A stretch of 64,000 nt of DNA from Gemmatimonadaceae bacterium (GCA_040882285.1 JBBEBQ010000011.1:51833-115832); one strand, 5' to 3'. Counted from the first letter of the stretch, positions 35,295 through 43,104 are shown. Translations and numbers: made by a program. Notes: generated by a model not told the origin, from the letters alone.

Positions 35295-36448
35295 CGCTGC
35301 ACCCTGGACATCGCCCTGCCGATCCGGAGACCGAGAAACGAGGATATAGTCGCCGCGAGCAGCGTCCACCCCATGCTCCGCGCGAATCCAGTCGCCGCCA
35401 CCGTGTTCCAGTACTCGTACCGCCACGGCCCGAGGCGATTCGTGTAGTCCCATTTGTCCACGGCGAAGAACCAGTTCCGCGCCGCGGGCGAGAGCAGAAA
35501 TTCCGACCAGTACCAGTGCACGCCGACCATCACCACCACGAACCCCACTCCGAGCAGCGGGGCGAGGAGCCAATCCTTCATCGCACGAGTGCGCGGCAGG
35601 ACGAGGTCGAGGAGAAACGCCGGAATGATCAGCAGCAGCGGAAACGGCGGTGGAACCATCCGCGTCACCGGGTTGTAGATCGGCGCCAGCAGCGGCGTCG
35701 CCGGCACGAGCTGCAGAATCCAGATCATGACGAGCATGAGCGCGGTATAGATCGCCGCGACCGTCGTCGCCGGCCACCGCAGCCCGCTGGCGCGGGCCGT
35801 GCCGATCAGCGCGACCGGAATCACTATCGCCGTCATCCGGTAGAACATCGGCGACCGCATCTCGTTGCCGAAGCCAGCGTCCTCCACGATCACCGTCGCG
35901 AACATCGTGAGCAGGATGCCCGCGCTCGCGGCGTAGATGAGCTTCAGCCGCGGGTCGTGCGCCCCGCGGTTCTGCGCGGAGACGGCCAGCAGCATCGCGC
36001 CGACCTGAATGCCCATCATCCCCCACGCGAGCACCATGTGCGGCGGGCTGATGATCTTCACGTCCAGCCCGTACGCGTTGTGCCACCAGTTGTCGAACGG
36101 CGCGGACGCGATCATCATCGCCGTGCCCCAGATGCACACCCACGCGCCGAGCGGGCCGTAAAAGCCCCAGACGCGGATAGAGCTCTGCTTCGCCGGTCGA
36201 TCACCGCCGAACGTGGTACGGAGCACCAGCCAGCCGCAGCTCAATCCGGCGATCAGCGCGGCAACCTGCTCGAGCACGTGCGGCGGGCTCCAGAATGTGT
36301 CCCGGCCGATCGTGCGGTGCCAGGAGATGTCCCATATGAGACCGACCACGATCGCGGCTGAAGCGAACAACGTCGCGTACAGCGGCCAAAGAGGGCTATT
36401 GGCTGTTGGCTGTTGGCTGTTGGCTAGAGGCAGCGTGGCGGTGGCCAT
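35291..36448 (-). CDS. Multi-pass membrane protein of unknown function, N-terminus encoded by a heptad array
   Basis: The 385-residue protein has about nine membrane segments (for example FASAAIVVGLIWDISWHR and MVLAWGMMGIQVGAMLL). ATG 36448 is supported by a strong SD (AGGAGG) 7-8 bases upstream. Codons 7-19 are made of the heptad array at 36394-36428 and read LANSQQPTANS, so the repeat is translated. I do not recognise the family. Its partner downstream overlaps it by GTGA and has His-rich periplasmic domains, so a joint metal or respiratory role is possible but unproven. Confidence 0.75.
   Translation of the reverse strand: MATATLPLANSQQPTANSPLWPLYATLFASAAIVVGLIWDISWHRTIGRDTFWSPPHVLEQVAALIAGLSCGWLVLRTTFGGDRPAKQSSIRVWGFYGPLGAWVCIWGTAMMIASAPFDNWWHNAYGLDVKIISPPHMVLAWGMMGIQVGAMLLAVSAQNRGAHDPRLKLIYAASAGILLTMFATVIVEDAGFGNEMRSPMFYRMTAIVIPVALIGTARASGLRWPATTVAAIYTALMLVMIWILQLVPATPLLAPIYNPVTRMVPPPFPLLLIIPAFLLDLVLPRTRAMKDWLLAPLLGVGFVVVMVGVHWYWSEFLLSPAARNWFFAVDKWDYTNRLGPWRYEYWNTVAATGFARSMGWTLLAATISSFLGLRIGRAMSRVQR
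36394..36428. repeat. Heptad array C, GGCT(G/A)TT units inside a coding region
   Basis: Five units (GGCTATT, three GGCTGTT, GGCTAGA) fall within the first 20 codons of the - strand membrane protein. The same unit occurs at 40219-40252 and 60461-60552 outside genes. Confidence 0.95.
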
Positions 36449-36527
36449 CGATGTTCCTCCTGGAACGGAGCCAAAACCTACCACGCAGGGCCCCCGAGCG
36501 GCCACACGCTGCCATTCCTACGAGCCG

Positions 36528-37313
36528 ATGGCGGGCGGGTTTCCCAACGACAAAGTTTGTGTCGTGCCGACTGTGGACCTGAACGCGGATCTGGGTGAAG
36601 GCTGCGGCTCCGACGAGGAGCTGCTCGCGCTGGTGTCGTCCGCCAGCATCGCGTGCGGCGCCCACGCCGGCAACGAGCGGACCATCCGCGCGACGATCGA
36701 CGCCGCCCTCGAGCGGGGGATCTCCGTCGGCGCCCACCCCGGTTACGCCGACCGCAGCGGCTTTGGCCGGATCGAAACCGGCGCTACGCCAGCCGAGATC
36801 CGCGAATTGATCCTCGGCCAGCTCGACGTATTCGCCGCCGCGTGCGCGGCAGCCGGAGCGGCCTTCAGCCACGTGAAGCCGCACGGCGCGCTGTACAACC
36901 GCGCCATGGGCGATCCCGGCGCCGCCGAAAGCATCGCGCGCGCAGTAGTTGCGTTCGATTCCAGCCTAGTCGTCATGTGCATGGACGGGAGCGAGCTGGC
37001 ACGAGCCGCCACAGCGGCCGGACTCGGCGTGGCAAGAGAGGCGTTTCTGGACCGCGCATATGATTCGCCCACCGCGCTGGCACTGCGCGCAGCTCGCGGC
37101 GCCGTGATCAGCGAACCGGCGGAGGCAGCCGCACGCGCCGAGCGCATGGTGCTGGCTCGCATGGTGACCGCGGCGGACGGCACGGACATGCGGATCGAAG
37201 CAGATACGCTCTGCGTTCACGGCGACAATCCGGCCGCGGTCGCGCTGCTGCGCTCGGTGCGCGCGCGCCTCGAGAATGCGGGAGTGACGATCGCTCCGGT
37301 GCATCCGGCATGA
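36528..37313 (+). CDS. pxpA: 5-oxoprolinase subunit A (LamB/YcsF family)
   Basis: The family signature VDLNADLGEGCGSDEE is followed by ASIACGAHAGN and SVGAHPGYADRSGFGR, with HVKPHGALYN further on. PxpA with PxpB and PxpC cleaves 5-oxoproline (pyroglutamate) to glutamate using ATP. ATG 36528 is used; GTG 36564, just before the conserved core, is an equally good start because most family members begin there. The next gene overlaps by ATGA, giving a compact pxpABC operon that is divergent from the membrane-protein pair. Confidence 0.93.
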   Translation: MAGGFPNDKVCVVPTVDLNADLGEGCGSDEELLALVSSASIACGAHAGNERTIRATIDAALERGISVGAHPGYADRSGFGRIETGATPAEIRELILGQLDVFAAACAAAGAAFSHVKPHGALYNRAMGDPGAAESIARAVVAFDSSLVVMCMDGSELARAATAAGLGVAREAFLDRAYDSPTALALRAARGAVISEPAEAAARAERMVLARMVTAADGTDMRIEADTLCVHGDNPAAVALLRSVRARLENAGVTIAPVHPA

Positions 37314-37972
37314 CTCGCGGCGCCCGCTCGCCCGAGCTCGCGCCCCTCGGCGACGGCGCGATCCTGCTCACGCTGGGCGCTGCCGTCGAGCGTGACGTGA
37401 ATCGCCGTGTGCACGCCTGCGCCAACGCCATTAGTACCGCCGGGCTCGCCGGCGTGATCGACGTGGTCCCCGCATACGCTTCGCTCGCCGTGCACTACGA
37501 CGCGTCGGCCGTGAGCATGAACGAGATGAAGAGCCGCCTGCGGAAGATCGTGCAAGCTCCGCTACCCGGCGAGCCCGGGCACGCCGCCGGCGCGCTCGTA
37601 ACGATCCCCGTCCGATACGACGGGCCGGATCTCGCCGCGGTCGCCGAAACAACGGGGCTCGCCCCCGACGAAGTGATCGCTCGCCATTCAACCGTCGAGT
37701 ACTACGCATACATGATGGGCTTCGCGCCCGGGTTCGCGTACCTTGGCGACCTCGATCCCGCGCTGCGGCTGCCACGCCGCGAGGTGCCGCGCGCGCGCGT
37801 CCCGCGCGGCTCGGTCGCGATCGCCGGCTCGCAGACCGCAGTGTATCCGCACGAGACGCCGGGCGGCTGGCACCTCATCGGCACTACCGATCTTCTCCTG
37901 TTCGATCCGCGGCGTGATCCGCCCGCGCTGCTGCGCGCGGGCGACCGCGTCAAATTCGAGCCCGTCGGGTGA
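37310..37972 (+). CDS. pxpB: 5-oxoprolinase subunit B (KipI family)
   Basis: The 220-residue protein carries the KipI/allophanate-hydrolase subunit 1 pattern: YYAYMMGFAPGFAYLGDLD, the triple-Arg stretch LPRREVPRARVPRGS and SQTAVYPHETPGGWHLIG. It contributes to the ATP-dependent opening of 5-oxoproline. ATG 37310 overlaps the pxpA stop and its TGA overlaps the pxpC GTG. Confidence 0.94.
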   Translation: MTRGARSPELAPLGDGAILLTLGAAVERDVNRRVHACANAISTAGLAGVIDVVPAYASLAVHYDASAVSMNEMKSRLRKIVQAPLPGEPGHAAGALVTIPVRYDGPDLAAVAETTGLAPDEVIARHSTVEYYAYMMGFAPGFAYLGDLDPALRLPRREVPRARVPRGSVAIAGSQTAVYPHETPGGWHLIGTTDLLLFDPRRDPPALLRAGDRVKFEPVG

Positions 37973-38898
37973 GCCTCACGATCAGGAGAATCTCCGGGTT
38001 CGCCACGATCCAGGATGGCGGCAGACGCGGTTATCGCGCGGAAGGCGTTCCCCTGTGCGGCGCGATGGACCCGATCTCGCTCGCGCGCGCGAATGCGCTC
38101 GTGGGAAATCCGGGGACGGCGGCCGCGATCGAGTGGGCTCTCGCCGGTGGGATCGTGCGGTTCTCCACGAGCGTGATCGTTGCCGTCGCGGGCGCCGAGA
38201 TCGAGCTGACGCGGAACGGCGCCGTACTGGCCACGAACGGCGCCGTCGAATTCGCTCCCGGCGACGAGCTGGCGATCGGCCGTCTCGTGCGCGGATCGTA
38301 CGCCTACATCGCCGTGCGCGGCGGGATCGACGTGCCCGCGGTCCTCGGCAGCCGCTCCACGTACCTTCCCGCGGCGTTCGGAGGGCTAGACGGCAGGCGG
38401 CTTCGCGCGGGCGACGTGCTGGCGATCGGCGCCGCTGGCAGGAGGAAACGCAAGCCGCGACCGGCGAGCAGCCGGTCGTTGCGTGACTCGCGGGAAATGC
38501 GGCCGATCAGGGCGATCGAGGGGCCGAACACGTCCGCTTTCACCAAAGGGTTCGCGGAGCGGTTCTGGGCGAGCGAGTTCACGCTCTCGCCAACCTCGAA
38601 CCGCACGGGCTACCGGCTCACGCGCGAGGCGCATGCCGATCCGGATGCGCCGGATCGGAGCGGGATCTCCGAGCCCGCGTGCGTCGGCGCCATTCAGGTC
38701 CCCGACGGCGCGAGCGCCATTGTGTTGATGCCCGACGGTCCGACGGTCGGCGGTTATCCGAAGATCGGCGTCGTAGCTTCCGTTGACATCGCCGAGCTGG
38801 CGCAGCGAATGCCGGGTGACAGCATGAGGTTCGAGCGGATAACCGTGAAGGAAGCACAGCGCCTTCTGCGGAAGCAACGGTCGCTGGCCGCGCGCTGA
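37969..38898 (+). CDS. pxpC: 5-oxoprolinase subunit C (biotin-dependent carboxylase-like, KipA family)
   Basis: The 309-residue protein contains the KipA/allophanate-hydrolase subunit 2 motifs GFATIQDGGRRGYRAEGVPLCGAMD, GNPGTAAAIEWAL and the C-terminal LMPDGPTVGGYPKIG. GTG 37969 overlaps the pxpB stop (GTGA). It completes the 5-oxoprolinase complex. The next gene starts 41 bases further on and is unrelated. Confidence 0.93.
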   Translation: MSLTIRRISGFATIQDGGRRGYRAEGVPLCGAMDPISLARANALVGNPGTAAAIEWALAGGIVRFSTSVIVAVAGAEIELTRNGAVLATNGAVEFAPGDELAIGRLVRGSYAYIAVRGGIDVPAVLGSRSTYLPAAFGGLDGRRLRAGDVLAIGAAGRRKRKPRPASSRSLRDSREMRPIRAIEGPNTSAFTKGFAERFWASEFTLSPTSNRTGYRLTREAHADPDAPDRSGISEPACVGAIQVPDGASAIVLMPDGPTVGGYPKIGVVASVDIAELAQRMPGDSMRFERITVKEAQRLLRKQRSLAAR

Positions 38899-38939
38899 GC
38901 CTTCGCGTAATATTTCGGTGTGGGATTACTCCGAGGCTC

Positions 38940-39575
38940 ATGATGCGACGAAGCTCGATCCGCAGCTCGTTTCCGCTCGCGCTGGGTGCCGCGTTGTTCG
39001 GCTGCGCGCCTGGTGGGGTCCCCGCGCAGCAGCCGCCCGCCGTTCCGGCGCCCGCGGCGGCGCCGGCACCACGACCAGGCCCGGAAGTCGGCTCGATGGC
39101 GCCCGGCTTCTCGCTGCCCGCGGTCACACGCTACGGCCAGCTGGCCGAGCCCGTCCGGCTGTCGCAGTTCCGGGGGCAGACGGTCGTGCTCGCATTCTTC
39201 GTTCAGGCCCGAACCCGCGGCTGAACGATTCAAATGGAGGCGTACCGTGATCAGTACGCCACGATCTTCAACAACGGCCGCGGAATAGTCCTCCTCGGCA
39301 TCAGCGCGGACGCCGACACGACGCTGGCGGCGTGGGCGCGAGAGAGCTCCTTCCAGTTCCTGTTCGGCAGCGATGCGGACGGGGCCGTCGGGACGCTGTA
39401 CGGCGCATTCGACCCCGCGCGCCGGATGGACGACCGCTCGCTGTACGTGATCGACCCCGAGGGCAAGGTCGCGTATTCCGCGCGGCCGTTCCGCGTGCTG
39501 TCGGCCGCGTCGTACAAGGAGCTGGACGACGTACTCGACAGAATCGCGCCGTTGCCCGCCGACAGTTCCGGGTAG
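38940..39575 (+). CDS. Probable selenoprotein: peroxiredoxin (AhpC/TSA) lipoprotein with in-frame UGA at the catalytic position
   Basis: One continuous reading frame is interrupted only by TGA 39222-39224. Before it come a lipoprotein signal (lipobox ALFGC), a Pro/Ala linker, GSMAPGFSLPAV and the strand TVVLAFFVQARTRG. After it come TIQMEAYRDQYATIF and the rest of the thioredoxin fold (LLGISADADTTLAAWA, LFGSDADGAVGTLYGAFD, SLYVIDPEGKVAYSA). The UGA (codon 95) lies exactly where relatives have the peroxidatic Cys in TxGCTxQ. A 7-bp hairpin (39239-39245 with 39254-39260) has its loop 22 bases after the UGA and G as second loop base, as in bacterial SECIS elements. Read as Sec it is a 211-residue outer-envelope peroxidase. 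The alternative is a nonsense mutation. Confidence 0.8.
39239..39260 (+). promoter_or_regulatory. Candidate bacterial SECIS hairpin
   Basis: A perfect stem GGCGTAC/GTACGCC with 8-base loop CGTGATCA begins 15 bases after the UGA. Stem length, distance and a G in the first two loop positions fit the published bacterial SECIS pattern. Part of the symmetry follows from the coded residues AY and YA, so chance cannot be ruled out from this copy alone. Confidence 0.65.
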
Positions 39576-39591
39576 GCGGCGTCTCGCACGC

Positions 39592-39667
39592 GGAAATGCC
39601 ACTGAGGTCATTCACTGGAGCTACGCTGCGCTAGGACGCTCCTGTGAACGACCCCAGTGGCATTTCC
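39592..39667. repeat. 29-bp imperfect inverted repeat between convergent redox genes
   Basis: Arms 39592-39620 (GGAAATGCCACTGAGGTC...) and 39639-39667 match as reverse complements at 26 of 29 positions. The 18-base centre contains CTACGC and GCTAG blocks. It fills the gap between the peroxiredoxin and TlpA genes and could end both transcripts, though no T run follows. Confidence 0.92.
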
Positions 39668-39681
39668 TTCACCGGCATCGC

Positions 39682-40188
39682 TTACAACGCTTTCCGCACC
39701 GCCGCTACGAGATCCTGGTCTCCGCCGACGCCCGTGTACACGATCCTCCCCTGCCGGTCGAGCACGACGATGTAGGACGTCGCGGGGACGTTGAACCTGT
39801 CGACCGCCTCGCCCCTCGCGTCGTACAGAACCTGGTGGGTGAACTTGTGCGCGGCGGAGTAGCGCCGGACGCGTTCGAGCGATTCGTTCACCGACACTGC
39901 GATGGCGACGAACTTCACGCGCGTCCCGTACATCCGCTTCGCGCGCTCGAACGACGGCATGAGCTGGCGGCAGGTCGCGCACCACGCCGCCCAGAACTGA
40001 ATGAGCACCGGCCCCTTCCCGACGTACTGCGCGAGCGAGACGGTGCTCCCGTCCAGAGCCTGGACCGAAGCGATGGGAGCCCTGGACCCCACGGGCAAAC
40101 CGAAGTCCTGCGCCCGCGCGGCGCCGCCCATGAGAAGGGTCGCGCAAACCGCGGCGATCAAGGCGGATCGAACAGCTGCTGCACTCAT
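39682..40188 (-). CDS. TlpA-like periplasmic thioredoxin
   Basis: A signal peptide (IAAVCATLLMGGAARAQ) is followed by a thioredoxin fold with active site FWAAWCATCRQLMPSF (Cys70, Cys73) and the cis-Pro region VPATSYIVVLDRQGR. The 168-residue length is typical of TlpA/ResA reductases, which pass electrons to periplasmic Cys or Sec proteins. The ccdA gene lies upstream on the same strand across a heptad array, so the two probably form one unit with CcdA feeding electrons to TlpA. The convergent peroxiredoxin could be its client. Confidence 0.88.
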   Translation of the reverse strand: MSAAAVRSALIAAVCATLLMGGAARAQDFGLPVGSRAPIASVQALDGSTVSLAQYVGKGPVLIQFWAAWCATCRQLMPSFERAKRMYGTRVKFVAIAVSVNESLERVRRYSAAHKFTHQVLYDARGEAVDRFNVPATSYIVVLDRQGRIVYTGVGGDQDLVAAVRKAL

Positions 40189-40218
40189 TCTATCTGCGCT
40201 CGTAACGTGGGGGTTGTT

Positions 40219-40252
40219 TGCTGTTAGCTGTTGGCTATTGGCTGTTAGCTAA
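40219..40252. repeat. Heptad array D, (A/G/T)GCT(G/A)TT units between tlpA and ccdA
   Basis: Five units (TGCTGTT, AGCTGTT, GGCTATT, GGCTGTT, AGCTAAA) fill the gap. The last unit overlaps the ccdA stop codon (complement of 40249-40251). Confidence 0.95.
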
Positions 40253-40962
40253 ATAAGGAGTCGTCCCATCTGTATGAGATAATACTCCGCAACGCCCAAC
40301 ATGATCACCGCGAAGCCTCGCTTGACCCACCCCATCCACGCTCCGGCCTTCGGGAGACGAGCCGCCTGGCCGGTCGAGAGCCCGACAACCACGAGCAGCG
40401 CGCACATGCCGAGGGAGAAAGCGAACAGATAGACGAATCCCAGCACGCCGCTGCGCGTCGTGCCGACCCAGGTGAGCACGGCGGCCATCACGGGCGCCGA
40501 GCACGGCGCCGCGACCAGACCGGACGCGGCGCCCATCCCGAATGCCGCGGAGTAGCGGCCGCCCCCGCCGACGCCGGCCGCGCGCGCGATCAGCGAGCGC
40601 GGGATCGGCAACGGAACCACGTCGAGCATCACCAGCGCCGCGTACACCAGCAGATTCGCCATGCCGAAGTACAGCCAGGGATTGGTGCTGATCGAGCCGA
40701 ACAGCGAGCCCGTCAGCCCGGCGATCGTTCCCAGCGCGGCGTACACCAGAGCCAGCCCGATTACGTAGGAGAACGTCAGACCGGCGGCCATGAATCGCGA
40801 CGGCGGGCCGCTCAATGTGTTGCCGCCGACGATCGCCGCGGTGATCGGAATCATCGGGTACACGCACGGCGTGAGGCTGGTCAGCACGCCGGCCGCGAAG
40901 AGCAGCGGGATCGCGAGCGCCGGATTGGACGAGAGTTGGGCCGCTACGGCCGAAACATCCAT
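40249..40962 (-). CDS. ccdA: CcdA/DsbD-type transmembrane thiol-disulfide carrier
   Basis: The 237-residue protein with about six membrane segments matches the CcdA/DsbD beta domain. Both redox Cys are in their motifs: LTSLTPCVYPMIP (Cys33) and VAAPCSAPVMAAV (Cys154). It moves electrons from cytoplasmic thioredoxin to periplasmic acceptors such as TlpA. ATG 40962 was chosen (MDVSAVAAQLSSNP); the frame extends to 41004 without homology. It ends in heptad array D and is followed by tlpA. Confidence 0.92.
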   Translation of the reverse strand: MDVSAVAAQLSSNPALAIPLLFAAGVLTSLTPCVYPMIPITAAIVGGNTLSGPPSRFMAAGLTFSYVIGLALVYAALGTIAGLTGSLFGSISTNPWLYFGMANLLVYAALVMLDVVPLPIPRSLIARAAGVGGGGRYSAAFGMGAASGLVAAPCSAPVMAAVLTWVGTTRSGVLGFVYLFAFSLGMCALLVVVGLSTGQAARLPKAGAWMGWVKRGFAVIMLGVAEYYLIQMGRLLI

Positions 40963-41010
40963 GAATGAAGGATACGACGAAATCTCCCGCGATGGCGCAT
41001 CCAACCGCGA

Positions 41011-41895
41011 TTAGGCTTTCCTCCGCCCGGCCGTCCGCTTTTCCGTCGCCAGCAGGACTTCCTTCCGCTCCACACCGAAGCCGTATCCCCCGAGCGACCC
41101 GTCGTTGCGCACGACGCGGTGGCACGGAATTGCGAGCGCGACCGGATTCGTGGCGCACGCCCGGGCGACCGCGCGCGCGGCCCGCGGCGCCCCGATCGAC
41201 GCGGCCACCTCGCTGTACGAGCGCGTCTCGCCGTAGGGAATCTGCTTGAGCGCGCGCCATACGCGGAGCTGAAACGCCGTCGCGCGAATGTCCAGCGGCA
41301 GGTCGATCTCCGGCCGGTCCCCGGTCACATGCTCGAGCATCGCCGCCGCGAACGGCGAGAACTCCGAAGCGCGCTTGAGCCCTGCATTGGGAAACTCGCT
41401 TCGCAGCGACGCGGTCACCGCGTCTTTGGAATCGCCGATCTTCACCGAGCACAATCCGCGCGACGTCCACGCCACGAGAATCAGTCCGACCGGCGAGCGC
41501 GTTATCGCGTACTGGATCTCCATGCCGTCCCCTCCCTTGCGGTACGCCGCGGGCGTCATGCCCAGCGCTCCCGCCGCATTCTCGTAGGCCCTGCTGCTCG
41601 AGCCGAATCCGGCTTCGTACGTGGCTTCGCTCACGGTTTTTCCATTCCGCATCGCGGACTTGAACTGTTGATGGCGTTGCATGCGCGCGTATTCCGCGGG
41701 CGAGAGTCCCACGGCCCGCTTGAACGTGCGCTGCAGGTGTGACGGGCTCGCGCCGACCTTCCGCGCCAGTGCGGCGAGCGTGATCCGCCTGGTCGGATGC
41801 TCGTCCAGATATGCCTGTGCCCTGCGGGCGAGGCGCTCGGCGGCCGAGCCCTCCGTTCTTCCTACTCCATTTCGCCCGTTGGCGACGGCTGACAT
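41011..41895 (-). CDS. Ada-like protein: AraC helix-turn-helix plus O6-methylguanine-DNA methyltransferase
   Basis: Residues about 18-118 form an AraC-type DNA-binding domain (ITLAALARKVGASPSHLQRTFKRAVG). Residues about 125-290 form the methyltransferase with the active-site PCHRVV (Cys258) and the DNA-recognition helix RAVARACATNP. The N-terminal zinc/methylphosphotriester domain of E. coli Ada, with its sensor Cys, is absent. The protein can repair O6-methylguanine directly, but how it would sense damage as a regulator is unclear. It is the Ada variant seen in many bacteria. No alkA is adjacent. Confidence 0.92.
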   Translation of the reverse strand: MSAVANGRNGVGRTEGSAAERLARRAQAYLDEHPTRRITLAALARKVGASPSHLQRTFKRAVGLSPAEYARMQRHQQFKSAMRNGKTVSEATYEAGFGSSSRAYENAAGALGMTPAAYRKGGDGMEIQYAITRSPVGLILVAWTSRGLCSVKIGDSKDAVTASLRSEFPNAGLKRASEFSPFAAAMLEHVTGDRPEIDLPLDIRATAFQLRVWRALKQIPYGETRSYSEVAASIGAPRAARAVARACATNPVALAIPCHRVVRNDGSLGGYGFGVERKEVLLATEKRTAGRRKA

Positions 41896-41955
41896 GCAGG
41901 TGAAGCTATGACCCTGACGAAGGGCCGGCTATCCGATTCTTGCTCACCTTAACCC

Positions 41956-41989
41956 AATCTTCATTAAGCCGGCTTCATCGAATCTTCAT
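41956..41989. promoter_or_regulatory. CTTCAT direct repeats upstream of the TonB-type gene
   Basis: CTTCAT occurs at 41959, 41973 and 41984, the outer two as AATCTTCAT. Direct repeats spaced about one helical turn are typical of OmpR/PhoB-family regulator sites; the 14 and 11 base spacings only partly fit. This is suggested by pattern only. Confidence 0.35.
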
Positions 41990-42052
41990 CTATTCGTGTG
42001 CACGAAAATCGGGCGGGAGCGTCTACTGTGTAGCACCAACAAGGAGACGACC

Positions 42053-42760
42053 GTGCGCACCATGCATCTCATCGAGTCGGCACACACCGGGCACACGACC
42101 ACAGGAGTGCATTCCTTTCTGAGCATATCGGTCCACGTGGCCGTGGTGCTCGCCGCGCTGTACGCCACGACGCGGCCCGCAGTCGAGCGCGAGCCGGTCC
42201 CCGACCCGCGCGTCTACTTCGTGCCGGAGCAGCGCCCGGCTACGGTCGTGCCAAGCGCTCCGCCAGCGCAGCCCGTCCTACCGAAACGGACCACTCCCGC
42301 TGCCGCTCCGGCCAAGGCTGTCGCGGCTCCGACCATCACGCCGGTCAGCATCCCGGCCGTGGACGCGCCGCTCGCCGACCCGTCGGCGGCCGCGCCCGCG
42401 GAGCCGTCTGCGAGCGCCGTGGATGGCCCGGTGTCACTCGACGCCGGTCAGTCGGCGCGCAGCGGGCCGTACGAAGTGGGCGAGGTGGAGATTGCGGCCG
42501 CTGCGCTCTCCAATTCCGGGCCCGAGTATCCGGAGCGCGCAATCAGGCTGGCGCTCTCGGGCGTGGTCAGGGCGAGGTTCATCGTGGACTCGCGCGGTCG
42601 CGTGGAGAGCGACGTCGTGATCCTCGAGTCCACCAGCCATGAGTTCACCGCGGCTGTGCGGAGCTACCTGCGTCGCGCGCGGTACCGGCCGGCGCGTGTC
42701 GGAGGCAGGCCTGTGCGGCAACTGGTGGAGCAGCGATTCGTGTTCGAGCTGCGCGGCTAA
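42053..42760 (+). CDS. TonB family protein (C-terminal TonB domain)
   Basis: The start at GTG 42053 has an SD AAGGAG 6 bases upstream; ATG 42062 is also possible. One membrane segment (FLSISVHVAVVLAALYATT) anchors the protein. A Pro/Ala linker follows, then a TonB C-terminal domain (PEYPERAIRLALSGVVRARFIVDSRGRVES and YRPARVGGRPVRQLVEQRF). It should link a proton-driven ExbBD complex to outer-membrane receptors; exbB and exbD are not in the window. A TonB-dependent receptor lies at the right edge, though any link is speculative. Confidence 0.87.
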   Translation: MRTMHLIESAHTGHTTTGVHSFLSISVHVAVVLAALYATTRPAVEREPVPDPRVYFVPEQRPATVVPSAPPAQPVLPKRTTPAAAPAKAVAAPTITPVSIPAVDAPLADPSAAAPAEPSASAVDGPVSLDAGQSARSGPYEVGEVEIAAAALSNSGPEYPERAIRLALSGVVRARFIVDSRGRVESDVVILESTSHEFTAAVRSYLRRARYRPARVGGRPVRQLVEQRFVFELRG

Positions 42761-42764
42761 TGCG

Positions 42765-42977
42765 TCAGACTTCGGGGTTCTGACACGCGTAGTACCACGC
42801 GACGCCCCCGGCCAGCATGAGAATCGCCGCCAGGACGAAGATGAACTTGAAGAAGACCAGGCCGACTATGAACGGAGCTAGCCATGGGACGAAGCCGAGG
42901 AGCAGTCCGACCGCCGCGGCACCGGCGAAGAATATTCCGATCCCGAGCAGGAACTTGCCAAGCACGCTGAAACGCAT
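42765..42977 (-). CDS. Small two-helix membrane protein of unknown function
   Basis: The 70-residue protein has two hydrophobic helices (FLLGIGIFFAGAAAVGLLLG and FIVGLVFFKFIFVLAAILML). ATG 42977 is chosen with CGGAG as SD at 42983-42987 (complement); the frame extends to 43004. It is convergent with the TonB-type gene (4 bases apart) and divergent from the arsenite pump gene. No family is recognised. Confidence 0.65.
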   Translation of the reverse strand: MRFSVLGKFLLGIGIFFAGAAAVGLLLGFVPWLAPFIVGLVFFKFIFVLAAILMLAGGVAWYYACQNPEV

Positions 42978-43021
42978 GACGACTCCGTGAGAGGTACCAC
43001 CCAACTACGGGGGTGACCGGC

Positions 43022-43051
43022 GGCCGGTTTCGGCGACAGCCGAAGCCGGCC
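43022..43051. repeat. Strong 13-bp stem-loop between divergent genes
   Basis: Arms 43022-43034 and 43039-43051 pair at 12 of 13 positions around a GACA loop. It lies upstream of both the small membrane protein and the ACR3 gene and may be a leader structure. There is no T run. Confidence 0.8.
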
Positions 43052-43104
43052 GGACGGCGCGATCAGGGTGCGGTCCGCGCCCCGCACCGGTAAATTGGGC
43101 GCAA

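Noticed and set aside
33711..36143. An 810-residue version of the His-rich membrane protein
   Set aside because: Its first 280 residues are the wrong-frame reading of the upstream membrane protein gene; the GTG at 35294 gives a signal segment and a GTGA overlap.
38940..39224. Peroxiredoxin gene as two separate genes or a frameshifted pseudogene
   Set aside because: Both halves are in the same frame, homology is continuous across the TGA, and the stop replaces exactly the catalytic residue, so read-through as Sec explains it better.
43022..43051. Rho-independent terminator
   Set aside because: The stem is strong, but it lies between two divergent starts and has no T run, so a leader structure is more likely.
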